The notes under the pieces were generated by a model. It searched no databases and was not told the origin of the DNA. It saw nothing but the letters and a program-made list of their open reading frames with translations. A DNA stretch of 33,144 bases from Candidatus Blautia intestinigallinarum (GTDB lineage Bacteria; Bacillota; Clostridia; Lachnospirales; Lachnospiraceae). Position numbers and translations under genes: made by a program. The stretch is from positions 1-33,144 of the forward strand of contig DXIX01000009.1 in assembly GCA_019112635.1 (NCBI GenBank). The letters run 5' to 3'. Below, piece by piece: positions 24,446-31,005 of this stretch (the first letter of the stretch is position 1; each line of letters opens with the position of its first letter).

Positions 24446-25348
24446 CTATCTCACAGCACCAATCAGTTCTTTGATATCCTGAATTTTGTTTTCTTCCAGA
24501 TACCGTTCTATTTCTTTCACAATCTCTACTGTCGCATCCGGCTGGAAGAAATTCGCAGTTCCCACAGATACGGCTGTAGCCCCAGCCAGGATGAATTCCA
24601 GCGCGTCCTCCGCTGTCGTGATTCCACCCATTCCAATCACCGGAATCTTCACCGCCTGCGCAGTCTGATAAACCATACGGACTGCGACCGGTTTCACTGC
24701 CGGCCCCGACATTCCGCCAGTCTTATTCGCCAGCACGAATGTCCGCTTATTCACATCGATTTTCATTCCGGTAAGTGTATTAATCAAAGAGACCGCATCT
24801 GCTCCTCCGGCCTCTGCAGCTTTCGCCACTTCTGTGATATCCGTCACATTCGGTGTCAGTTTCATAATGATGGGCTGCCCGGCCACTTTTTTGATCTGGG
24901 AAGTCAGACTTTCCACACAGGCCGGATCCTGTCCGAATGAAAGAAAATTCGCGTTCACATTGGGACAGGAAATATTAATCTCCAGCATGTCCACATCCTC
25001 AGATGCCAGCCGTTCTACCACTCGCAGATATTCTTCCGGTGAGTGTCCGCACACATTGACAATCACTTTCGTATCATATTTTTTCAAAAACGGAAGATCT
25101 CTCTCGCAAAATACTTCCACCCCGGGATTCTGCAGGCCGATGGCATTGAGCATACCGCCGTACACTTCAGCAATCCTCGGAGTTGGATTTCCGGGCCAGG
25201 GTACATCTGCTACTCCCTTTGTGACAACTGCTCCCAGCCGATTCAGATCTACGAACTCACTGTACTCCTCGCCGGATCCAAATGTACCGGAGGCCGTCAT
25301 CACCGGATTTTTCAGTTCCACGCCAGCAATTGTTACCTTTGTATTCAT
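24446..25348 (-). CDS. pyrD: Dihydroorotate dehydrogenase B, catalytic subunit PyrD
   Basis: This 300-residue class 1B enzyme is an FMN barrel that oxidises dihydroorotate and passes electrons to PyrK. The active-site cysteine Cys128 is in INISCPN. Other marks are TASGTFGSGEEY (18-29), KLTPNVTDI, and GMGGI with GATAVSVGTANF near the phosphate site. A TTG codon precedes the ATG, but the ATG at 25348 fits GGAGG spacing. Its A is the last base of the pyrK stop, so the two are translationally coupled. Confidence 0.96.
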   Translation of the reverse strand: MNTKVTIAGVELKNPVMTASGTFGSGEEYSEFVDLNRLGAVVTKGVADVPWPGNPTPRIAEVYGGMLNAIGLQNPGVEVFCERDLPFLKKYDTKVIVNVCGHSPEEYLRVVERLASEDVDMLEINISCPNVNANFLSFGQDPACVESLTSQIKKVAGQPIIMKLTPNVTDITEVAKAAEAGGADAVSLINTLTGMKIDVNKRTFVLANKTGGMSGPAVKPVAVRMVYQTAQAVKIPVIGMGGITTAEDALEFILAGATAVSVGTANFFQPDATVEIVKEIERYLEENKIQDIKELIGAVR

Positions 25349-26124
25349 CAAATCTCCACCTCCGTACTCAAAAATACCGGACCATCTTTACAGATTCTCT
25401 TGTTGTGCACGTGGGAATGGCTGTCCATCTCCTTTGACTGGCAGACACATCCCAGACAGGCTCCGATCCCACATGCCATTCTCTCTTCCATAGAAATCCA
25501 ACAGGGGATCTGCTTCTCCTGCGCATACTCTTTCAGTGCCCGAAGCATCGGTGTCGGTCCACAGGCAAAGATCACTTCCGGATGCAGTTCATTTTCCCGG
25601 ATAGCATCCAAGACATTCCCCCTGGTTCCTTCGCTTCCGTCTTCTGTGGCGATATACAGCGTGCCATAACGCTTCAGCTCCTGATCCAGAAACAGCTCAT
25701 CCCGATATCCCATCACCAGTACTTTTCGTGTATCCAGTTGTTTGGCTGTCTCCAGCATGGGAGGGATCCCGATTCCCCCTCCCACCAGAAGTACTTTTTT
25801 ATCCTGAGCTTCCTTCAGTGGAAAACCATTTCCCAAAGGCCCCATCACGCGAAGTGCCACTCCTGGATGCAGCCTGGAAAATTCCTTCGTTCCCTTACCA
25901 GCCACACGATAGACCAGACGAAGCTGGTCTCTCTGTCTGTCAATCTCGCAGATACTGATCGGCCTTGGCAGCAGACGGCTGCCGTCTCTGCAGTAAACGG
26001 ACACAAATTGTCCTGGACTTGCATTCTTCGCAATCTGGCTTGTCTGCAGCCACATGCTGTAAATGTCAGTTCCGATTCTCTCCTGACTTACAATTTTGCA
26101 GCTTTCCATTGTCTTATCACTCAT
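25348..26124 (-). CDS. pyrK: Dihydroorotate dehydrogenase B, electron transfer subunit PyrK
   Basis: This 258-residue ferredoxin-reductase-like subunit transfers electrons from PyrD to NAD. RPISICEID (about 55-63) binds FAD, and VGGGIGIPPM (about 93-102) is the nucleotide-binding glycine loop. The [2Fe-2S] cysteines lie in CGIGACLGC (C218, C223, C226) with a distal C245. The gene lies 30 nt downstream of pyrF. It confirms an NAD-linked, anaerobic-type class 1B dihydroorotate dehydrogenase. Confidence 0.96.
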   Translation of the reverse strand: MSDKTMESCKIVSQERIGTDIYSMWLQTSQIAKNASPGQFVSVYCRDGSRLLPRPISICEIDRQRDQLRLVYRVAGKGTKEFSRLHPGVALRVMGPLGNGFPLKEAQDKKVLLVGGGIGIPPMLETAKQLDTRKVLVMGYRDELFLDQELKRYGTLYIATEDGSEGTRGNVLDAIRENELHPEVIFACGPTPMLRALKEYAQEKQIPCWISMEERMACGIGACLGCVCQSKEMDSHSHVHNKRICKDGPVFLSTEVEI

Positions 26125-26154
26125 ATTTCTCTCTCCCTGCCGGTCGTTGTATCG

Positions 26155-27081
26155 TTACCGGTTCTGCAATGCTCCATCAATGTCTTCTATCATATCCAGA
26201 ACTGCCTGTCTGGAGGCATCCGCATAATTTGCCTCCCCATATCTGGCATATTTTTCCTGTTTATAGGCTGCGATGATTCCTCTGGAAGAATTCACAATCG
26301 CTCCCAGTCCATCCTCGTTAAAGAAATGAACCAGGTCAGCGCCTTTTCCTCCCTGCGCTCCGTAGCCTGGTACCAGAATAAATGTCTTTGGCATCAGCTT
26401 GCGCAGTACTTTTCCCATCTCCGGATAGGTGGCGCCCACGACAGCTCCGATGTAACTGTAGGTATCACCCATGTGCTCTTCACCCCACTGGGCCACTTTC
26501 TCTCCCACCAGCTCATACAGAGGACGTCCGTCAATCTGACGATCCTGAAACTCCCCGCTGGAAGGATTGGAAGTCTTTACCAGAATGAACAATCCCTTCT
26601 TTTCTTCTTTGCACACATCAATAAAGGGCTTCACACCATCGGATCCCAGGTAAGGATTCACTGTGGCAAAATCTTCATCAAATCCAGCATAACTCTTCGT
26701 TCCGACCTGAACCTTTCCCAGATGTCCCACTGCATATGCCGCTGAGGTGGATCCGATATCTCCTCTTTTGATATCCCCTATCACCACCAGATCTTTCTCA
26801 TGACAGTAATCAATAGTCTTCTTATATGCCTTCAATCCTTCGATACCGAACTGCTCATACATGGCAATCTGTGGCTTCACTGCCGGAATCAGATCACAGG
26901 TGGCGTCAATGATTCCTTTATTGTACTGCCAGATCGCTTCTGCGGCTCCCTCCAGAGTCTCACCATATTCCTCAAAAGCCTTCTTCTGAATAAATTCCGG
27001 AATATAATTCATCATAGGATCCAGACCCACCACAATCGGGGCGTGGGTTTTCTGAATTTTCGCAATCAATTTGTTAATCAT
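26155..27081 (-). CDS. pyrF: Orotidine 5'-phosphate decarboxylase PyrF (long form)
   Basis: This 308-residue enzyme decarboxylates OMP to UMP. The catalytic Asp-Lys-X-X-Asp is in VIGDIKRGDIGSTSAAYA, and VGLDPMMNYIP near the N-terminus is typical. It belongs to the longer (about 300 residue, sometimes called type 2) group rather than the 230-residue Bacillus form. The frame is open upstream, but AGGAGGAGAG lies about 5 nt before the ATG at 27081. It starts 16 nt after pyrC. Confidence 0.95.
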   Translation of the reverse strand: MINKLIAKIQKTHAPIVVGLDPMMNYIPEFIQKKAFEEYGETLEGAAEAIWQYNKGIIDATCDLIPAVKPQIAMYEQFGIEGLKAYKKTIDYCHEKDLVVIGDIKRGDIGSTSAAYAVGHLGKVQVGTKSYAGFDEDFATVNPYLGSDGVKPFIDVCKEEKKGLFILVKTSNPSSGEFQDRQIDGRPLYELVGEKVAQWGEEHMGDTYSYIGAVVGATYPEMGKVLRKLMPKTFILVPGYGAQGGKGADLVHFFNEDGLGAIVNSSRGIIAAYKQEKYARYGEANYADASRQAVLDMIEDIDGALQNR

Positions 27082-27097
27082 TGTTCTCTCCTCCTTA

Positions 27098-28384
27098 CTA
27101 TTCTGTGCAGCGTACTTCATAGACAATGTTTCCGTCACAGATTGTCATCATAACTTTTCCATATACCTGTCTTCCATGGAAAGGCGTATTTCTTCCCTTT
27201 GACGCAAAGGTATTCTTATCAATCACGTAAGAAATCTCCGGGTTGATAATTGTCACATCCGCGGCTGCTCCTTTTTCCAGAGTACCCCTGTCAATTCCCA
27301 ATACCCTTGCAGGATTGTAACTCATTTTCTCTGCCATCTGCATGGGGGTCAGCACTCCTGTGCGCACCAGCTCCGTAATCGTCAGGGGAACACTGGTCTC
27401 CAGACCAACAATCCCAAAAGCGGCTGTGCGCATGGAACCTATCTTCTCCTCACGGCTGTGAGGTGCATGGTCCGTACTGATCACATCCATAATATTTTCC
27501 TTAAGTCCTATCCTGAGTGCTTCCACATCCTCACGAGTCCGCAGCGGAGGAGCCATTTTGTAATTTGGATCATCCCCTGGAATATCTTCCGTAGACAAGG
27601 TAAAATGATGAGGACAAACTTCTGCTGTGACCGGAAGTCCCTTTTCCTTCACAATCTTCATCATCGTGACTGTGTCCTTTGTAGAGCAGTGGCACAGATG
27701 CAGCTTCGCCCCCGTCTCCTGGGCAAGAATAATATCTCTTGCCGCAATCACATCTTCTGAGGAATTGCTGATTCCCGGAAGTCCCAGCTCCTTTGCACGT
27801 TCATCATCGTTCATACATCCGCCGTTGGTCAGTCTCTTATCCTCACAATGCGCCAGAATTGGAATGTGATACTGGCTGGCCAATTTCATTGCCTCTTTGT
27901 AAAGCTGAGGATCCATCACCGATTTTCCATCTTCAGACAGTGCTGGAATTCCGGCTTTCACCATTCCCTCAATATCGGAGAGTTCCTCCCCATTCTGTCC
28001 TTTTGTGATCGCACCAGTCTGGAGCACATGAATCGGCGCCAGCTGTGCCGCTTTATTTCTCACATAATCCACCCGATCCGCTCTGTCAATCACTGGCTTT
28101 GTGTTTGGCATCGCCACAATCGTTGTAAAACCGCCTTTCGCGGCAGCAAAAGCTCCGGATCGGATATCCTCTTTATATTCCTGTCCGGGGTCCCTTAAAT
28201 GGACGTGAAGGTCGATCAGACCAGGCATCACATAGCATCCTGCCGCATCCACGACACGCTCAGCCTCTGCCTCCAGTTTTTCTCCTACTTCAGCAATCTT
28301 TCCATCCTCTATTAATATCTCTCCCACCATGTCTGTGCCAGTGGCAGGATCCAAAATTCTTCCATTTTTTATTAAGATATTCAT
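27098..28384 (-). CDS. pyrC: Dihydroorotase PyrC
   Basis: This 428-residue amidohydrolase cyclises carbamoyl aspartate. The metal-binding His-X-His is in LIDLHVHLRDPG (about 57-68). AHCED and HLCHCST supply further ligands, and STDHAPH (about 306-312) the catalytic Asp. The length fits the class I (Bacillus-like) enzyme. AGGAGG lies 10-11 nt before the ATG. It heads pyrC-pyrF-pyrK-pyrD. On the minus strand only a weak promoter is visible just upstream (TATAGT near 28410-28415 without a good -35), and I found no PyrR attenuator. Confidence 0.96.
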   Translation of the reverse strand: MNILIKNGRILDPATGTDMVGEILIEDGKIAEVGEKLEAEAERVVDAAGCYVMPGLIDLHVHLRDPGQEYKEDIRSGAFAAAKGGFTTIVAMPNTKPVIDRADRVDYVRNKAAQLAPIHVLQTGAITKGQNGEELSDIEGMVKAGIPALSEDGKSVMDPQLYKEAMKLASQYHIPILAHCEDKRLTNGGCMNDDERAKELGLPGISNSSEDVIAARDIILAQETGAKLHLCHCSTKDTVTMMKIVKEKGLPVTAEVCPHHFTLSTEDIPGDDPNYKMAPPLRTREDVEALRIGLKENIMDVISTDHAPHSREEKIGSMRTAAFGIVGLETSVPLTITELVRTGVLTPMQMAEKMSYNPARVLGIDRGTLEKGAAADVTIINPEISYVIDKNTFASKGRNTPFHGRQVYGKVMMTICDGNIVYEVRCTE

Positions 28385-28454
28385 TCCTGGAACATCCTCC
28401 TTTCTTTCTTACTACTATACACGAAATTTTCTTGTAAATAAAGAGTTTTTTACC

Positions 28455-28483
28455 TTGACTTTCAGTCCTCATACCTCTATAAT
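28455..28483 (+). promoter_or_regulatory. Strong promoter upstream of the cold-shock gene
   Basis: TTGACT (28455-28460), a 17-bp spacer and a perfect TATAAT (28478-28483) point towards the csp gene. Predicted start is near 28490, which gives a leader of about 260 nt, or a short separate RNA if transcription stops at the hairpin near 28600. Confidence 0.8.
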
Positions 28484-28489
28484 GGACTT

Positions 28490-28607
28490 AAATAGAAGGT
28501 ATTGGATGTAAATGACTATCACGGGTTCTTAGAAAGTATATTACAACAATATATTTTCTAAAAACTGGTGATTTTTTTTATCTCACCAGTAGCTTTTTTT
28601 AACCCGT
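28490..28607 (+). ncRNA. Predicted three-way-junction RNA (csp leader or separate small RNA)
   Basis: Three perfect or near-perfect helices nest in this interval. P1 is ACGGGTT (28521-28527) with AACCCGT (28601-28607). P2 is a 14-bp stem (28529-28542 with 28548-28561, one G-T pair, 5-nt loop). P3 is ACTGGTGA (28564-28571) with TCACCAGT (28583-28590). P3 is followed by AGC and seven T residues and could terminate transcription. I do not recognise a known RNA family. Because the region separates divergent genes, an equivalent fold on the minus strand (pyrC side) is possible. It is either the cold-shock leader or an RNA of roughly 110-118 nt. Confidence 0.4.
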
Positions 28608-28750
28608 AACAATTCCGTCCTTCACGTAGAGCTTATGGAGTGCTTTTCGCACAGACCAGCGCCTGTATTCAACGGATTCCGGCTTCATATTATCTTCTAC
28701 ATGACATAGACCGAATCGTTACACATTTTTATTTTTATGGAGGTAACATT

Positions 28751-28951
28751 ATGAACAAAGGAACTGTAAAATGGTTCAACGCTGAAAAAGGGTACGGCTT
28801 CATCACCGGCGAAGATGGCGGCGATGTATTTGTACACTTTTCCGCAATCAATGGAGAAGGCTTTAAATCCTTGGAAGAAGGACAGTCCGTGACTTATGAT
28901 TTGACAGAAGGCGCTCGCGGCATGCAGGCAGCTAATGTGACAAAATTATAA
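28751..28951 (+). CDS. Cold-shock protein (CspA/CspB family)
   Basis: This 66-residue single OB-fold nucleic-acid chaperone has RNP1 KGYGFIT (13-19) and RNP2 VFVHF (26-30), with the usual GTVKWFN start. GGAGG is 7 nt before the ATG. It is monocistronic and flanked by its own strong terminator. A long structured leader, as in many cold-shock genes, lies between the promoter at 28455 and the start. Which csp paralogue it is cannot be told. Confidence 0.97.
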   Translation: MNKGTVKWFNAEKGYGFITGEDGGDVFVHFSAINGEGFKSLEEGQSVTYDLTEGARGMQAANVTKL

Positions 28952-28960
28952 TTAAATGAT

Positions 28961-29009
28961 AAAAGGGGTGCCGCCTTTACCTTGTTGGTAAGGGCGGTAC
29001 CCCTTTTTT
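28961..29009. terminator. Bidirectional terminator between csp and the 85-residue gene
   Basis: A stem of about 20 bp (28961-28980 with 28987-29007, near-perfect) has A-rich and T-rich ends on opposite sides. It therefore ends both the rightward csp transcript and the leftward gene ending at 29023. Confidence 0.9.
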
Positions 29010-29022
29010 ACTGAAAATATTT

Positions 29023-29280
29023 TTATTTGCTCGTCAATTCCTCTGCCAGCTCGTTCGTGTAATCATTGATTGCACTGACATCCATCTCCGTCTGCGTGGT
29101 CTGGGTTTCCTGATTCTCTGTAACCTTGCCGTAAGCAGAATAACCAACCCACGCAACTGCCAGAAGACATACTACAATCGCCGCTGCTTTCTCCAACATC
29201 AGCATACGCTTTTCTTTCTTTGCGATTTTGCTGCGATTCGCCTTCTTCTTTTTATATTCGTCTACTTTTTTCTGACTCAT
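29023..29280 (-). CDS. Small single-pass membrane protein, unknown function
   Basis: This 85-residue protein has a very basic N-terminus (VDEYKKKKANRSKIAKKEKR), one hydrophobic segment (about 31-50, AAAIVVCLLAVAWVGYSAYG) and an acidic, Thr/Gln-rich C-terminal tail. By the positive-inside rule the tail should be outside the membrane. AAGGAG lies about 8 nt before the ATG. It follows degV by 78 nt on the same strand. No family was recognised. Confidence 0.8.
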   Translation of the reverse strand: MSQKKVDEYKKKKANRSKIAKKEKRMLMLEKAAAIVVCLLAVAWVGYSAYGKVTENQETQTTQTEMDVSAINDYTNELAEELTSK

Positions 29281-29358
29281 GCCCCATACTCCTTTGTTCT
29301 GTCAAGAATATTGCTGATATCAGTGTATCACATTTCTTTCAAAAAGGAAATAGGCCGC

Positions 29359-30201
29359 TTATACCACAACAATAACTCCGCCGTCATTGGCATACATACT
29401 GCTGACACCGGCTGTGTTCAGAACCAGAATATCTTTTAAATCCATTCTCTCCAGAATAGCCTCTTTCAGAATTTCCGCTCTCTTCGGACAATTGCAGTGA
29501 GAAATCGCAAGAACTTTGCTGCTGCTGTTTTTCGTTCTGGAAACCACATAATCTACCATCTTCACAAGGGCCTTGTTGATTCCCCGCGCCTGATCCAGCT
29601 GGCAGATGGTTCCTTCCGGAGTCGCTCCCATCACCGGCTTGATCTTCAAAGCCGTAGCCACAAACGCCTTCACCTTACTCAGACGGCCGTTCTTTCTGAG
29701 AGTCTCCAGACTCTCCAGGACAAAGAATGTGTTCTGAGACTCAATATAGCGTTCCACCTCATCCACCGTTTCCTCAAAAGACATTCCCGCCTCTTCACAT
29801 TCCGTTATTTTCAGAGCAATCAAGGTCTCTCCCACAGACGCAGAGCGGGAGTTAAATATATGAATCTTCTTTTCCGGGTGCTCCTCCAGTGCCAGCTTCT
29901 TTCCCAGAACAGCGCTGTTGTAAGAACCGCTCAGTTCCGCTGACAGCGTCACCGCATATACGTGTTCCGCACTCGTCTCGAACGCCTGCATATATTTCTC
30001 CGGTGAAGGACAGGAAGATTTGGGACATTCCGGACATGCGGCAACCTTGGCCAAAAACGATTTCTGGTCGAAACTTGCGTCATCGATAATATCCTCTCCA
30101 CCCACCGTCAGAATCAACGGTACAGACTCGTATCTGGGATCATCTTTCCACTGTTCCAGTAACTCTCCACAACTATCTATTACAATTTTAAAATCACTCA
30201 T
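29359..30201 (-). CDS. DegV family fatty-acid-binding protein
   Basis: This 280-residue protein has a two-domain DegV fold. N-terminal FKIVIDSCGEL and the loop CPKSSCPSPEKY (about 53-64) match the family's Ser/Thr-X-X-Pro-Ser lipid-binding motif; this copy is unusually Cys-rich there. SAELSGSYNSA (about 84-94) contains the second lipid head-group site. DegV/FakB proteins bind fatty acids, in some species presenting them to the kinase FakA; no fakA is nearby. An upstream ATG at 30222 is in frame, but GAGGA lies correctly about 6 nt before the ATG at 30201. Confidence 0.92.
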   Translation of the reverse strand: MSDFKIVIDSCGELLEQWKDDPRYESVPLILTVGGEDIIDDASFDQKSFLAKVAACPECPKSSCPSPEKYMQAFETSAEHVYAVTLSAELSGSYNSAVLGKKLALEEHPEKKIHIFNSRSASVGETLIALKITECEEAGMSFEETVDEVERYIESQNTFFVLESLETLRKNGRLSKVKAFVATALKIKPVMGATPEGTICQLDQARGINKALVKMVDYVVSRTKNSSSKVLAISHCNCPKRAEILKEAILERMDLKDILVLNTAGVSSMYANDGGVIVVV

Positions 30202-30358
30202 AATCGTCCTCATTCCCATCATATGTAGTTTCTAATACCACATATATACTAACATAACCTTCTTGCTTTGAAAAGGGTTTTCGTAAAAACTCTATTCTTT
30301 TTTCACATTCTGATTTATAATAATATGAAAAGAATTTTACATCTCAAAGGAGAAACAT

Positions 30359-30865
30359 ATGATTGCTCTGCAAATTTCCAACATCAAGGATTTTATGAAC
30401 CGCCTTCTGAAATCCACTCTTTTCGATACATTCCTGCTGGTGGAAGCCACCATTACGACCTACAGCACCTTCACGATAGACGGCAGACTGCACCGGGAGT
30501 TCTTCGACCCGCAGGTACAGGAGACACTATCCAAGAACGGCCGCACTTACGCACTCTGGGGAGAGATCAAACCTCACTGCCTGTCTGTGATCCGCGGAAA
30601 ACGTACACCCCTTCATTTTAAAATTATATTCCAGCTTCCCAAAGAAAATACCAGCCAGATGCTGTCGAAATCGGGCTCTCCTCTGGCTCCCGAAGAAGTG
30701 GCCGGACTTTTTCTGAATCTTCATTTCTCAGAATCTGGACTCTCGGTGACAACCGGAACTTCCTACCATATTTTTACCCTGGACAAAACATTTGATACGT
30801 TCTGGGACAAGGCTGTTCTCACTTTTTTAAATCAGCAGGATATTTCTTATGAACAGATTTCTTAA
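30359..30865 (+). CDS. Conserved protein of unknown function (DUF5721-like)
   Basis: This soluble 168-residue protein starts MIALQISNIKDFMNRLLKST, with TTYSTFTIDGRLHREF near 34-49, which I recall as the DUF5721 family of Lachnospiraceae; the name is from memory. It is predicted mixed alpha/beta with no signal peptide or membrane segment. AAAGGAGA is about 6 nt before the ATG. Its stop is only 12 nt before the CIRCE hairpin, which probably ends its transcript. Function unknown. Confidence 0.85.
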   Translation: MIALQISNIKDFMNRLLKSTLFDTFLLVEATITTYSTFTIDGRLHREFFDPQVQETLSKNGRTYALWGEIKPHCLSVIRGKRTPLHFKIIFQLPKENTSQMLSKSGSPLAPEEVAGLFLNLHFSESGLSVTTGTSYHIFTLDKTFDTFWDKAVLTFLNQQDISYEQIS

Positions 30866-30877
30866 ATCCGTCGTTTG

Positions 30878-30910
30878 TTAGCACTCATTTTGTATGAGTG
30901 CTAATTTTTT
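30878..30910 (+). promoter_or_regulatory. Perfect CIRCE element (HrcA operator), also terminator-like
   Basis: TTAGCACTC (30878-30886), a 9-nt spacer and GAGTGCTAA (30896-30904) match the CIRCE consensus exactly. HrcA is the repressor expected to bind. The repeat ends 7 nt before the -35 box of htpG. It is directly followed by six T residues, so on the transcript of the preceding gene it would form an intrinsic terminator. Confidence 0.93.
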
Positions 30911-30911
30911 C

Positions 30912-30940
30912 TTGACTTTTGATATTTCACGTATTACTAT
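30912..30940 (+). promoter_or_regulatory. Promoter of htpG
   Basis: TTGACT (30912-30917), a 17-bp spacer and TACTAT (30935-30940) predict a start near 30947 and a leader of about 60 nt. CIRCE lies immediately upstream of the -35 instead of in the leader. Confidence 0.7.
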
Positions 30941-31005
30941 ATTTTTTGAAGAAGTCGAAACCTTCTATGATAAGTAAATCAGAAAATCAAAGGAGCGTGA
31001 ATACA

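Noticed and set aside
25582..26745. A 387-codon open frame on the plus strand
   Set aside because: It lies entirely opposite pyrK and pyrF, both of which have full catalytic motifs. It has no ribosome binding site and an unconvincing composition (many Ser, His, Cys), so it is an antisense shadow.
28385..28640. PyrR attenuator or riboswitch for pyrC on the minus strand
   Set aside because: No PyrR binding-loop pattern was found. The hairpins present fit better with the strong plus-strand promoter, although a minus-strand role cannot be fully excluded.
28635..28709. A 24-codon upstream frame ([15 protein letters not shown]...) in the csp leader
   Set aside because: There is no Shine-Dalgarno at the correct distance, and the sequence looks random. 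Kept only as a note because leader peptides can occur there.
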